Assembly (NCBI RefSeq): GCF_900103365.1
Contig: NZ_LT629703.1
Location: 6,310,501 to 6,374,500 of the forward strand
Direction of reading: 5' to 3'
DNA length: 64,000 bases
Origin: Afipia sp. GAS231
Lineage (GTDB): Bacteria; Pseudomonadota; Alphaproteobacteria; Rhizobiales; Xanthobacteraceae
The translations under genes were made by a program, and so were the position numbers. Within the stretch, counting starts at the first letter, position 1. Each line of letters opens with the position of its first letter. Of this stretch, positions 17,100 through 25,800 are shown piece by piece. Below the pieces are notes generated by a model, which had not been told where the DNA came from, did not search any database, and saw only the letters and a program-made list of their open reading frames with translations.

Positions 17100-18877
17100 G
17101 CGCGCCTTCCGAAAATATGCCGATCGCCGCGTCGTTGCCGCGTTCAAAGCCGCTGCTGCTGCGTCACCTGCCGTATTTCATCGGCGCGGCGATCGCGGTG
17201 GCGCTTGCCGGCAACATCCAGTTCGACGGCTACGTCCACAACATCCTGATGCAGGCCACGACGTTTGCGATCGCGGTGTTCGGCCTCTCGGTCGTGCTCG
17301 GCCTGTGCGGGCAGATCAATCTCGCGCAGGCTGCGTTCTTCGGCTTCGGCGCCTACGCCGTCGGCATCGGAACGGCGGACTACCACATCAGCTACTGGCT
17401 CTGCCTGTTGGCGGGATGCCTGGTCGCGCTCGCGGCAGGCGCGGTATTGGGCATGTCGACGCTGCGGCTTGGCGGCCATTACCTCGCCATGGTGACGATC
17501 TCGTTCCAGCAGATCATCACACTGGTCATGATCAATGCGACCTGGCTCACCCACGGTCCGGACGGCGTTTCGCGGATCGGCCGGCCAGATCTGTTTCAGT
17601 CGGCGCAAGGTTATCTCGCGTTCTGCGTCGCGGTGCTGGCAATCGTCGGCTACGCGGTCTGGCACCTGTCGGATACGCGGCTCGGGCGGGCGATGCGCGC
17701 GGTGCGCGACAACGAACTTGCCGCCGGCGTCGTCGGCGTCGACGTGTTCCGCACCAAGGTTTCCGCCTTTGCATTGAGTGCCGTTCTGGGCGGGTTGGCC
17801 GGCGGTCTCTTCGCCGGCGGGTTTGCCTATGTCAGCCCGGACCAGTTCTCGTTCGCCGAGTCGGTGGTGTTCCTGACCATGTCCTTGCTCGGCGGCGTGG
17901 CATCGCCGATCGGTTCGGCCATCGGCACGGGTTTGCTGATCCTGATTCCGGAATGGCTGCGGTTCCTGAAAAGCATCCCCGGATTGTATCTCGCGATCTA
18001 CGGGCTCGCCGTCATCCTGATCATCCGCTTCATGCCTGACGGTATCTGGGGCTTTTTCGCAACCGCCTTCGAGCGTTGGCGCGCGCAGACCAAGGCGCCG
18101 CCGGCAGCGGCGGCTTTGCAGCTCAAGCCCGCGAAGGTCGGCGGCGATATCGTGCTCGAAGTCACCGGGCTCTCGAAATATTTCGGCGGCCTCAAGGCGG
18201 TCGACGGTGTCGATATCCAGGTGAGGCGCGGCGGGGTTCACGCCCTGATCGGACCGAACGGTTCCGGCAAGACCACGACGCTCAACGTGCTGTCCGGCCT
18301 CTACAAGGCCACATCAGGCAAGATTTTGCTCGACGGCACCGACATCACGACGATGCCGCCGCATCAGCGCACGGCGGCGGGGCTGGGACGCACGTTCCAG
18401 AACATCCGGCTGTTCCGCTCGATGACGGCGCTGGAGAATGTCGAGATCGGCGCCGAGCGGCCCGGCAATACCATGATCGGGCAGGGCGGCGACGCAGCAC
18501 TGACCGAACGGGCGATGGAGGCGTTGACCTTCGTCGGACTAGGTGCCCGCGCCAACCAGTTGATCTCGAGCTTCTCCTACGGCCATCAGCGGTTGATCGA
18601 GATCGCGCGCGCGCTGGCCGCCAATCCGACCCTGCTGCTGCTCGACGAGCCCGCCGCCGGTCTGAACTCGACCGAAAAGCTTGAACTGCACGAGCTGCTG
18701 AAACGGATCGCGGCGCAGGGGCTGACCATCCTGATCATCGATCACGACATGACGCTGGTCTCCGAAGCGGCACAGCACATCACCGTGCTCAATTTCGGAC
18801 GCCGCATCGCGGACGGCGAATCCATGGCGGTGCTGCGCCATCCCGACGTCGTCTCCGCCTATCTCGGAACCGAATAA
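17096..18877 (+). CDS. Fused LivM-type permease and LivG-type ATPase
   Basis: This 593-residue protein joins two subunits normally made separately. Residues about 1-320 are the LivM permease (GLSVVLGLCGQINLAQAAFFGFGAYAVG), and residues about 350-593 are an ABC ATPase. The ATPase has Walker A (IGPNGSGKTTT), an ABC signature region reading SSFSYGHQRLIEIARAL and Walker B (LLLLDEPAAGLN). The signature departs from LSGGQ, as is usual for LivG. A Pro/Ala-rich linker (TKAPPAAAALQLKPAKVGG) connects them. The fusion fixes permease:ATPase stoichiometry. It is translationally coupled to both neighbours. Confidence 0.93.
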   Translation: MSAPSENMPIAASLPRSKPLLLRHLPYFIGAAIAVALAGNIQFDGYVHNILMQATTFAIAVFGLSVVLGLCGQINLAQAAFFGFGAYAVGIGTADYHISYWLCLLAGCLVALAAGAVLGMSTLRLGGHYLAMVTISFQQIITLVMINATWLTHGPDGVSRIGRPDLFQSAQGYLAFCVAVLAIVGYAVWHLSDTRLGRAMRAVRDNELAAGVVGVDVFRTKVSAFALSAVLGGLAGGLFAGGFAYVSPDQFSFAESVVFLTMSLLGGVASPIGSAIGTGLLILIPEWLRFLKSIPGLYLAIYGLAVILIIRFMPDGIWGFFATAFERWRAQTKAPPAAAALQLKPAKVGGDIVLEVTGLSKYFGGLKAVDGVDIQVRRGGVHALIGPNGSGKTTTLNVLSGLYKATSGKILLDGTDITTMPPHQRTAAGLGRTFQNIRLFRSMTALENVEIGAERPGNTMIGQGGDAALTERAMEALTFVGLGARANQLISSFSYGHQRLIEIARALAANPTLLLLDEPAAGLNSTEKLELHELLKRIAAQGLTILIIDHDMTLVSEAAQHITVLNFGRRIADGESMAVLRHPDVVSAYLGTE

Positions 18878-19605
18878 TGGCGCTGCTCGAAATTCGCGAT
18901 CTCGTTGTCCGCTACGGCGAAATCGAAGCGTTGCGCGGCATCTCCCTCAATGTCGACGAGGGGCAGGTAGTGACCTTGCTCGGCGCCAACGGCGCCGGCA
19001 AATCGACCACGCTGCGCGCCATTTCAGGTCTCGCCAAACCGGCAGCCGGCGACATCCTGTTCGACGGCAAATCGATCGCCGGCCTCGGGCCCGAAGCGAT
19101 CGTCCGCATGGGCATTTCGCATGTGCCGGAAGGACGCCGGGTATTCCCGGGCCTGACGGTGAAGGAAAACATCATGCTCGGCGCGTCGAACCGCAGGGTC
19201 GCGACGTCGCAATTGTCGCGCGAAGCCGACGCGATGTTCGACCTGTTTCCGGACATCCGCTCGTTTGCCAACGCGCTGGGCTGGACCTTGTCCGGCGGCC
19301 AGTTGCAGATGGTCGCGGTCGCGCGTGGCCTGATGGCGAAGCCGCGCCTGCTGCTGCTGGACGAGCCCTCGCTGGGGCTGGCGCCCGTCATCGTGCAAGC
19401 GGTGTTCCGGATCATCTCGCAGATCAGGAAAGACACCACGGTGCTGCTGGTCGAGCAGAACGCGCGGATGGGGCTTTCGGTCGCCGACCACGGCTTCGTG
19501 CTGGAAACCGGCCGGATCGTGCTCGGCGGCAAGCCCGACGAATTGTGGGGCAATGAAGCCATCGCCGCTGCCTATCTCGGCGGGCACGGCAAGGTCAGCG
19601 CCTGA
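18877..19605 (+). CDS. LivF-like ABC transporter ATPase
   Basis: This 242-residue ATPase has Walker A (LGANGAGKSTT), the signature LSGGQLQMVAVARGLM and Walker B (LLLLDEPSLGLAP). It pairs with the ATPase half of the upstream fusion protein to power import. Its ATG overlaps the preceding stop by one base (TAATG). Confidence 0.93.
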   Translation: MALLEIRDLVVRYGEIEALRGISLNVDEGQVVTLLGANGAGKSTTLRAISGLAKPAAGDILFDGKSIAGLGPEAIVRMGISHVPEGRRVFPGLTVKENIMLGASNRRVATSQLSREADAMFDLFPDIRSFANALGWTLSGGQLQMVAVARGLMAKPRLLLLDEPSLGLAPVIVQAVFRIISQIRKDTTVLLVEQNARMGLSVADHGFVLETGRIVLGGKPDELWGNEAIAAAYLGGHGKVSA

Positions 19606-19779
19606 AGCGACGTCGATCAGGCGGCAATGCCGGGCGATATCGTGCGGAAAATGCGGGTCTGCGTGGCAGACGCTGCCCTTGCCTGACGATACCGGGGCGG
19701 CGATAGTGCGCCCCCGCATCCAGCGGCCGTCAGCTAGACCGGTCCGGCATCAAAAGAAACGACAGAGGAAACGCGATCC

Positions 19780-20559
19780 ATGACTACCAACAACGTCAAG
19801 AAAGTATGGGCCTCGGGCAAGGCCGTGGTGAATGCCTGGCTCGCGATTCCGTCCGGCTTTTCGGCCGAAGTGATTGCGCAATGCGGCTTCGACAGCGTCA
19901 CCGTCGATATGCAGCACGGCGTGCAGGATTACCTCTCGATGGTGCAGTGCTTCCAGGCGATGAACGGCCACCCGGTGACGCCGATGGTCCGCGTTCCCTG
20001 GAACGAGCCCGGCATCATCGGCAAGGTGCTCGACGGCGGCGCCTATGGCGTGATCTGCCCGATGATCAACACCAAGCAGGAAGCGGAAAACCTGGTCCAG
20101 TACGCCAAGTATCCGCCAAAGGGCACCCGCTCGAACGGCCCGATCCGCTCCGGCATGTACGGCTCGGCCGGCGCCTACCAGCAGACGGCCAACGACGAGA
20201 TCGTGCTGCTGCCGATGATGGAGACCAAGACGGCGATCGAGAATATGGAATCGATCCTCGACGTCGAGGGCATCAACGGCGTTTACGTCGGCCCCTCCGA
20301 CCTCGGCTTCTCCTACGGCCTGGTGCCGAAGCTCGATCGCGACGAGCCGGAAATTCTCAAGATCTACGAGAAGATCGTCAAGGAATGCGGCAAGCGCGGC
20401 CTGCATCCGGGCATCCACTGCTCGGGCGCCGAGGGCGCGGTGCGCGCGATCAACATGGGCTTCAAGCTCGTGACGCTGTCGAACGAGAGCGGCCTGATGC
20501 AGACCTACGCCAAGATGCAGGTCAACCAGACCCGCAAGGAATCGGCCGGCAAGGCGTAA
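19780..20559 (+). CDS. HpcH/HpaI-family aldolase
   Basis: This 259-residue class II pyruvate aldolase has the catalytic His stretch TVDMQHGVQDY, the metal-binding Glu in LLPMMETKTAIENM, and VYVGPSDLGFSYG. Two roles are possible. One is HpaI, cleaving 2,4-dihydroxyhept-2-enedioate to pyruvate and succinate semialdehyde, which would complete the hpa route. The other is a GarL-like aldolase acting on a 2-keto-3-deoxy sugar diacid, since an UxaA/GarD-like dehydratase follows. A good AGAGGAAA ribosome-binding site precedes the ATG. It is 174 bp from the ABC operon and may have its own promoter. Confidence 0.88.
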   Translation: MTTNNVKKVWASGKAVVNAWLAIPSGFSAEVIAQCGFDSVTVDMQHGVQDYLSMVQCFQAMNGHPVTPMVRVPWNEPGIIGKVLDGGAYGVICPMINTKQEAENLVQYAKYPPKGTRSNGPIRSGMYGSAGAYQQTANDEIVLLPMMETKTAIENMESILDVEGINGVYVGPSDLGFSYGLVPKLDRDEPEILKIYEKIVKECGKRGLHPGIHCSGAEGAVRAINMGFKLVTLSNESGLMQTYAKMQVNQTRKESAGKA

Positions 20560-20568
20560 GCGATAATC

Positions 20569-20599
20569 TCTCTCGCTCCGCACTCTGCGGGGCGAGAGA
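20569..20599 (+). other. Stable hairpin between aldolase and dehydratase genes
   Basis: TCTCTCGCTCCGCA pairs with TGCGGGGCGAGAGA across a 3-base loop, with one G-T wobble. It is followed by AAAACC rather than a T-run, so it is not a standard terminator. It ends about 20 bases before the dehydratase start and could protect the upstream mRNA end or influence initiation. Confidence 0.6.
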
Positions 20600-20618
20600 A
20601 AACCAACAGGAGATCCCC

Positions 20619-22142
20619 ATGGCCCCGGCACCCGTCATTCGATTGCATCCTGACGATGGCGTGCTGATTGCGCGCTCGAGCCTGCCGCCGGGCATGGTGG
20701 TGTCCGATGGGGTCACCACCGTCGAGCGGATTCCCGCGGGCCACAAGGTCGCGATCAAACCGATTGCCGTGGGCGAACCGATCCGCCGCTACGGCCAGAT
20801 CATCGGCTTTGCGACGGTGCCGATTGCGCCGGGCCAGCATGTGCACACCCAGAATTGCGGCATGGGCGACTTCGCCAAGGACTATGCGTATGGCGTCGAC
20901 GTCACGCCGACGCCGAACTTCGATTTGCCTGCGACCTTCGACGGCATTCGCCGTGCCGACGGCCGTGTCGCGACCCGCAACTATATCGGCATCCTCACCT
21001 CGGTGAATTGCAGCGCCCATGTCGCCGGCATGGTCGCCGATATCTTCAAGAAGAACCCGTTCACCGGCGACAATCCGCTGGCGGATTTTCCGAACGTCGA
21101 CGGCGTGGTGGCGCTGACGCACAAGACCGGCTGCGGCATGACGCAGGACGAACCGCTGGCGCTGCTTCGCCGCACGCTCGGCGGCTATGCGCGGCATGCG
21201 AATTTTTCCGCCGTCGTCGTGCTGGGGCTCGGCTGTGAGGTCAACCAGATCGGCGGCCTGATGCAGGAGCAGAAACTCGCCGGACGTTTGCGCGCGATGG
21301 ACATTCAGGAAGTCGGCGGCACCCGCAAAACCGTCGAAGCCGGCGTCGCCTTTGTGCGCGAGGCGTTGACGGACGCCAACAAGGTGAAGCGCGAGCCGGT
21401 GCCGGCGAGCGAGTTGACCGTGGCCCTGCAATGCGGTGGCTCCGATGGTTATTCGGGCGTATCGGCCAATCCGGCGCTGGGTGCTGCGAGTGATCTCTTG
21501 GTGCGTCATGGCGGCACCGTGATCCTGTCGGAAACACCGGAGACGTACGGCGCCGAACATCTGTTGACGCGGCGCGCAGTCAGCCGCGAGGTCGGCGAAA
21601 AGCTGGTCGGGCTGATGCGCTGGTGGGAAGCCTACACCGAGCGCGAAGGCGCCGAGATGAACGCCAATCCGAGCCCCGGCAACAAGGCCGGCGGCCTCAC
21701 CACGATTCTCGAGAAATCATTGGGCGCGATGGCCAAGGCCGGCAGTACCAATCTGGTCGACGTGCTCAACTATGCCGAAGCCGTCACCAAGAAAGGCTTC
21801 GTGTTCATGGACACGCCCGGCTACGACCCGGTCGCGGCGACCGGGCAGGTGGCTGGCGGCGCCAACCTCGTCTGCTTCACCACCGGCCGTGGCAGCGTGT
21901 TCGGCTGCAAGCCCGCGCCCTCGATCAAGCTTGCGACCAACACGGCGATGTACAAGCGCATGGAAGACGACATGGACGTCAATTGCGGCACCATCCTCGA
22001 CGGCGAGGAAAGCGTGCAGCAATGCGGCCAGCGCATTTTCGAACTGATGCTGAAGACCGCCTCGGGCCAGCCGACCAAGAGCGAGAGTTTCGATTTCGGT
22101 GGCGCCGAGTTCGCGCCCTGGGTGCTTGGCGCGACGATGTAG
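20619..22142 (+). CDS. UxaA/GarD-family sugar-acid dehydratase
   Basis: This 507-residue protein has an N-terminal SAF domain (about 1-95, VIRLHPDDGVLIARSSLPPGMVV...GQHVHTQNCGMGDF) and a large C-terminal UxaA domain. The latter contains NCSAHVAGMVAD, THKTGCGMTQDEPLALLRRTLGGYA, CGGSDGYSGVSANPALG and NPSPGNKAGGLTTILEKSLG. Family members are Fe-dependent dehydratases of altronate or galactarate. The start at 20619 has AACAGGAGATCC before it. Together with the aldolase just upstream this suggests conversion of a sugar diacid to pyruvate plus a semialdehyde, independent of aromatic degradation. The substrate is not settled. Confidence 0.88.
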   Translation: MAPAPVIRLHPDDGVLIARSSLPPGMVVSDGVTTVERIPAGHKVAIKPIAVGEPIRRYGQIIGFATVPIAPGQHVHTQNCGMGDFAKDYAYGVDVTPTPNFDLPATFDGIRRADGRVATRNYIGILTSVNCSAHVAGMVADIFKKNPFTGDNPLADFPNVDGVVALTHKTGCGMTQDEPLALLRRTLGGYARHANFSAVVVLGLGCEVNQIGGLMQEQKLAGRLRAMDIQEVGGTRKTVEAGVAFVREALTDANKVKREPVPASELTVALQCGGSDGYSGVSANPALGAASDLLVRHGGTVILSETPETYGAEHLLTRRAVSREVGEKLVGLMRWWEAYTEREGAEMNANPSPGNKAGGLTTILEKSLGAMAKAGSTNLVDVLNYAEAVTKKGFVFMDTPGYDPVAATGQVAGGANLVCFTTGRGSVFGCKPAPSIKLATNTAMYKRMEDDMDVNCGTILDGEESVQQCGQRIFELMLKTASGQPTKSESFDFGGAEFAPWVLGATM

Positions 22143-22156
22143 GCCGGGCGCGATCT

Positions 22157-22276
22157 ATGTCGTCCCTGCGAACGCAGGGACCCATAGCCACCGGCTTAAA
22201 TGGGGTGGAGGGTCTCAGCCATCACGCGTTTTCGATAGATCACGCGGTATGGGTTCCTGCGTTCGCAGGAACGACA
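22157..22276. repeat. Palindromic intergenic repeat, family D copy 1
   Basis: TGTCGTCCCTGCGAACGCAG near the left and CTGCGTTCGCAGGAACGACA at the right are inverted copies; each arm itself contains CTGCGNNCGCAG. A related copy lies at 52516-52655. The element fills most of the gap between the dehydratase gene and the transglutaminase operon. Confidence 0.8.
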
Positions 22277-22377
22277 GCACGGCCGCACTTCCCGTAGGCA
22301 ACGGCTGCCCGTTGTTAGTGCTTGATCCGTACCGGAACCAGTGTTCTGCTTAAAAAAGCTGCTGGAGTGTTCGGTCT

Positions 22378-25300
22378 GTGTCGATCTTCGTCGCGCTACA
22401 TCACGTTACGCACTACAAATACGACCGTCCGATCGATCTCGGCCCGCAAACCATTCGCCTGCGCCCGGCGCCGCATACGCGGACACCGATCCTGAGCTAT
22501 TCGCTCAAGGTCACCCCGGCAAACCATTTCGTGAACTGGCAGCAGGACCCGCAAGGCAACTGGCTGGCGCGGTTCGTGTTTCCGGAGAAGGCCACCGAGC
22601 TCAAGATCGAGGTCGATTTCACCGCGCAGATGACCGTGGTCAATCCGTTCGACTTCTTTGTCGAGGGTTACGCGTCAAGCTTTCCATTCCAGTACACCAG
22701 CGATCTCAAGACCGAGCTGGCGCCCTATCTGGCGACATCGGACCAGGGGCCGAAGTTCGCGGATTACCTGAAGGACATTCCGCGCGAGGCCGACAGCACC
22801 GTCGACTTCCTGGTCGCGCTCAACGCGCAACTGCAGAAAAAGATCAGTTACGTCATCCGGATGGAGCCGGGCATTCAGACGCCGGAAGAGACGCTGTCCA
22901 GCGGTTCCGGATCGTGCCGCGACTCGGCGTGGCTGTTGATCCACATCTTCCGTCACCTCGGGCTCGCCGCGCGTTTCGTCTCAGGCTATCTGATCCAGTT
23001 GCGGCCCGACATCGATCCGGTCGAAGGTCCGCGCGAGGTCGAAAGCGATTTCACCGACCTGCATGCCTGGGCCGAGGTCTACCTGCCGGGCGCGGGCTGG
23101 ATCGGGTTCGACGTCACCTCGGGGATGCTGACCGGTGAGGGCCACATTCCGGTTGCCGCCACGCCGCACTACCGTTCGGCGGCGCCGATCTCGGGCACCG
23201 CCGGTTTTGCCGAGGTCGAGTTTGCGTTCGACATGAGCGTCAAGCGCATCCGCGAGGCGCCGCGGATCACCCGGCCGTTCTCCGACGAATCCTGGGCGCG
23301 CCTTGACAGTCTTGGCGAGCAGGTCGATGCCGATCTCAAGGCCGAAGACGTCCGCCTGACCATGGGCGGCGAGCCGACGTTCGTCTCGATCGACGATCTG
23401 GAATCGCCGGAGTGGAATATCGCCGCCGTCGGTCCGACCAAGCGGGCTTTGGCCGACGAGCTCATTCGCAAACTGCACGCGCGTTTCGCGCCGGGCGGAC
23501 TGCTGCATTACGGCCAGGGCAAATGGTATCCCGGCGAAACCCTGCCGCGCTGGGCGTTCGGGCTCTACTGGCGCAAGGACGGCGTGCCGATCTGGAAGAA
23601 TTCCGATCTGATCGCCAAAGTTGATAGCCCGGGCGAGGCTGACGTCGACGACGCCGAATGGCTGACGAAAGGCATCGCAAAACGGCTCGGCCTCGGCCCT
23701 GAATACGTGATGCCGGCCTATGAAGATCCCGTGCACTGGCTGCAAAAGGAAGCAGCCCTGCCGGTCAATGTCGATCCCAGCGATTCCAGGCTTGCCGACG
23801 CGGAAGAGCGCGCACGCATGGCGCGGGAGTTCGACCGGGGGCTGACGACGCCGAGGGGGTTTGTGCTGCCGGTACAGCGCGTGGACGCAGCCGCCGCGGA
23901 TTGGATGAGCGAGCACTGGCAGTTGCGGCGCAGCCATCTGTTTCTGGTGCCCGGCGATTCCCCGCTCGGCCTGCGGCTGCCGATCGGCTCGCTGCCGTAT
24001 ATCGCGCCGGAAGACTATCCCTACATCGTCGAGCGCGATCCGATGGAGCCGCGGCTGGAACTCGCGGTCGAGGACAAGGACGCCGAGATCGGCGACGCGA
24101 CACCGAAGCGGCTGCAGCCGAAGCGCAGGGTCACCCCGGTGCGCACCGCGATGTCGGTCGAAATCCGCGACGGCGTGTTGTGCGTGTTCATGCCGCCGGT
24201 CGAGAAGGTCGAGGACTATCTGGCGCTGATCGCGGTGGTCGAAGCCACCGCCGAGGAAATGCAGGTCCGGGTGAACATCGAGGGTTATTCGCCGCCTTAC
24301 GATCCGCGCGTCGAGGTGATCAAGGTGACGCCCGATCCCGGCGTGATCGAGGTCAACGTCCAGCCGGCGCAGAGCTGGCGCGAGGCGGTCGATATCACCT
24401 TCGGCCTCTATGAAGACGCTGCGAAGACGCGCCTCGGCGCCAACCGCTTTCTGGTCGACGGCCGCCACACCGGCACCGGCGGCGGCAACCATGTCGTGGT
24501 CGGTGGCAGTACGCCGGAAGCTTCGCCGTTCCTGCGCCGTCCCGATTTGCTCAGGAGTCTCGTGCTGTACTGGCAGCGCCATCCGTCGCTGTCCTATCTA
24601 TTCTCCGGCATGTTCATCGGCCCGACCAGCCAGGCGCCGCGCCTCGACGAAGCGCGGCATGACGGCCTCTATGAACTGGAAGTCGCGCTCACCCATGTGC
24701 CGCCGGCGGGGCTGCAGGCGCCGCTATGGCTGGTCGACCGGCTGTTCCGTCACATCCTGGTCGACATCACCGGCAATACCCACCGCGCCGAAATCTGCAT
24801 CGACAAGCTCTATTCGCCCGACGGCCCGACCGGCCGTCTCGGGCTGGTCGAATTCCGCGCGCTCGAAATGCCGCCCGATCCCAGGATGTCGCTGGCGCAG
24901 CAATTGCTGATCCGCGCGCTGATTGCAAAGCTCTGGCGCGAACCGCAACAGGGCAAGTTCGTGCGCTGGGGCACCACGCTGCATGACCGCTTCATGCTGC
25001 CGCATTTCCTCTGGGAGGATTTTCTCGGCGTCCTCGCAGAGCTCCGGCAGTCCGGTTACGATTTCTCGCCGGAATGGTATGCGGCCCAGCTCGAATTTCG
25101 TTTTCCGGTGTTCGGCCGCGTCCATCATGGCGGCGTGGCGCTGGAGCTGCGTCAGGCGCTGGAGCCCTGGCATGTGCTCGGCGAAGAGGGCTCGGCGGGC
25201 GGCACGGTGCGCTATGTCGATAGTTCGGTGGAGCGGCTGCAGATCAAGGCGGAAGGTTTCGTCGAGGGCCGCCATGTCGTGACCTGCAATGGCCGGCGGA

Positions 25301-25650
25301 TGCCGATGACCGCGACCGGGCGCTCCGGCGAGGCGGTGGCGGCCGTCCGGTTCAAGGCCTGGCAGCCGGCGTCGGGCCTGCATCCGACCATTCCGGTGCA
25401 CGCACCGCTGACATTTGACCTGATCGACACCTGGAACGGCCGTTCGCTCGGCGGCTGCGTCTATCACGTCGCCCATCCCGGCGGCCGCAGCTACGACACC
25501 AAGCCGGTCAATTCCTACGAGGCGGAAGCCAGGCGGCTGGCCCGCTTTCAGGATCACGGCCATAGCCCGGGCAGGATCGATCCGCCGCCGGAGGAACGTA
25601 CAATTGAGTTCCCTTTGACCCTCGACTTGAGGACGCCGCTCCTGCATTGA
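22378..25650 (+). CDS. Transglutaminase-like / DUF2126 protein
   Basis: This 1090-residue protein has an N-terminal bacterial transglutaminase-like domain (about 1-265) with the papain-type triad Cys180 ([11 protein letters not shown]), His229 ([11 protein letters not shown]) and Asp245 (WIGFDVTSG). The remaining ~800 residues match DUF2126, containing [33 protein letters not shown] and [12 protein letters not shown]. No signal peptide is seen. Proteins of this architecture (COG1305 plus COG4196) occur with the ATP-grasp/alpha-E gene that follows and are predicted to handle peptide or isopeptide bonds. The start is GTG; an ATG alternative is not evident. Confidence 0.9.
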   Translation: MSIFVALHHVTHYKYDRPIDLGPQTIRLRPAPHTRTPILSYSLKVTPANHFVNWQQDPQGNWLARFVFPEKATELKIEVDFTAQMTVVNPFDFFVEGYASSFPFQYTSDLKTELAPYLATSDQGPKFADYLKDIPREADSTVDFLVALNAQLQKKISYVIRMEPGIQTPEETLSSGSGSCRDSAWLLIHIFRHLGLAARFVSGYLIQLRPDIDPVEGPREVESDFTDLHAWAEVYLPGAGWIGFDVTSGMLTGEGHIPVAATPHYRSAAPISGTAGFAEVEFAFDMSVKRIREAPRITRPFSDESWARLDSLGEQVDADLKAEDVRLTMGGEPTFVSIDDLESPEWNIAAVGPTKRALADELIRKLHARFAPGGLLHYGQGKWYPGETLPRWAFGLYWRKDGVPIWKNSDLIAKVDSPGEADVDDAEWLTKGIAKRLGLGPEYVMPAYEDPVHWLQKEAALPVNVDPSDSRLADAEERARMAREFDRGLTTPRGFVLPVQRVDAAAADWMSEHWQLRRSHLFLVPGDSPLGLRLPIGSLPYIAPEDYPYIVERDPMEPRLELAVEDKDAEIGDATPKRLQPKRRVTPVRTAMSVEIRDGVLCVFMPPVEKVEDYLALIAVVEATAEEMQVRVNIEGYSPPYDPRVEVIKVTPDPGVIEVNVQPAQSWREAVDITFGLYEDAAKTRLGANRFLVDGRHTGTGGGNHVVVGGSTPEASPFLRRPDLLRSLVLYWQRHPSLSYLFSGMFIGPTSQAPRLDEARHDGLYELEVALTHVPPAGLQAPLWLVDRLFRHILVDITGNTHRAEICIDKLYSPDGPTGRLGLVEFRALEMPPDPRMSLAQQLLIRALIAKLWREPQQGKFVRWGTTLHDRFMLPHFLWEDFLGVLAELRQSGYDFSPEWYAAQLEFRFPVFGRVHHGGVALELRQALEPWHVLGEEGSAGGTVRYVDSSVERLQIKAEGFVEGRHVVTCNGRRMPMTATGRSGEAVAAVRFKAWQPASGLHPTIPVHAPLTFDLIDTWNGRSLGGCVYHVAHPGGRSYDTKPVNSYEAEARRLARFQDHGHSPGRIDPPPEERTIEFPLTLDLRTPLLH

Positions 25651-25800
25651 TTGGCTTGACGTTTTCTTGAGGTTTCTTGGCGTTTCCGGGCAACGGCGCC
25701 CGCCCCGGACAGATCCGGGGATGAGCTTAAGAAAACGCGTCAAAGACATAAAATCGGGACCTCGAATCTGATCTTGTCAGAGGCGAGGGCGGGAATTGAA

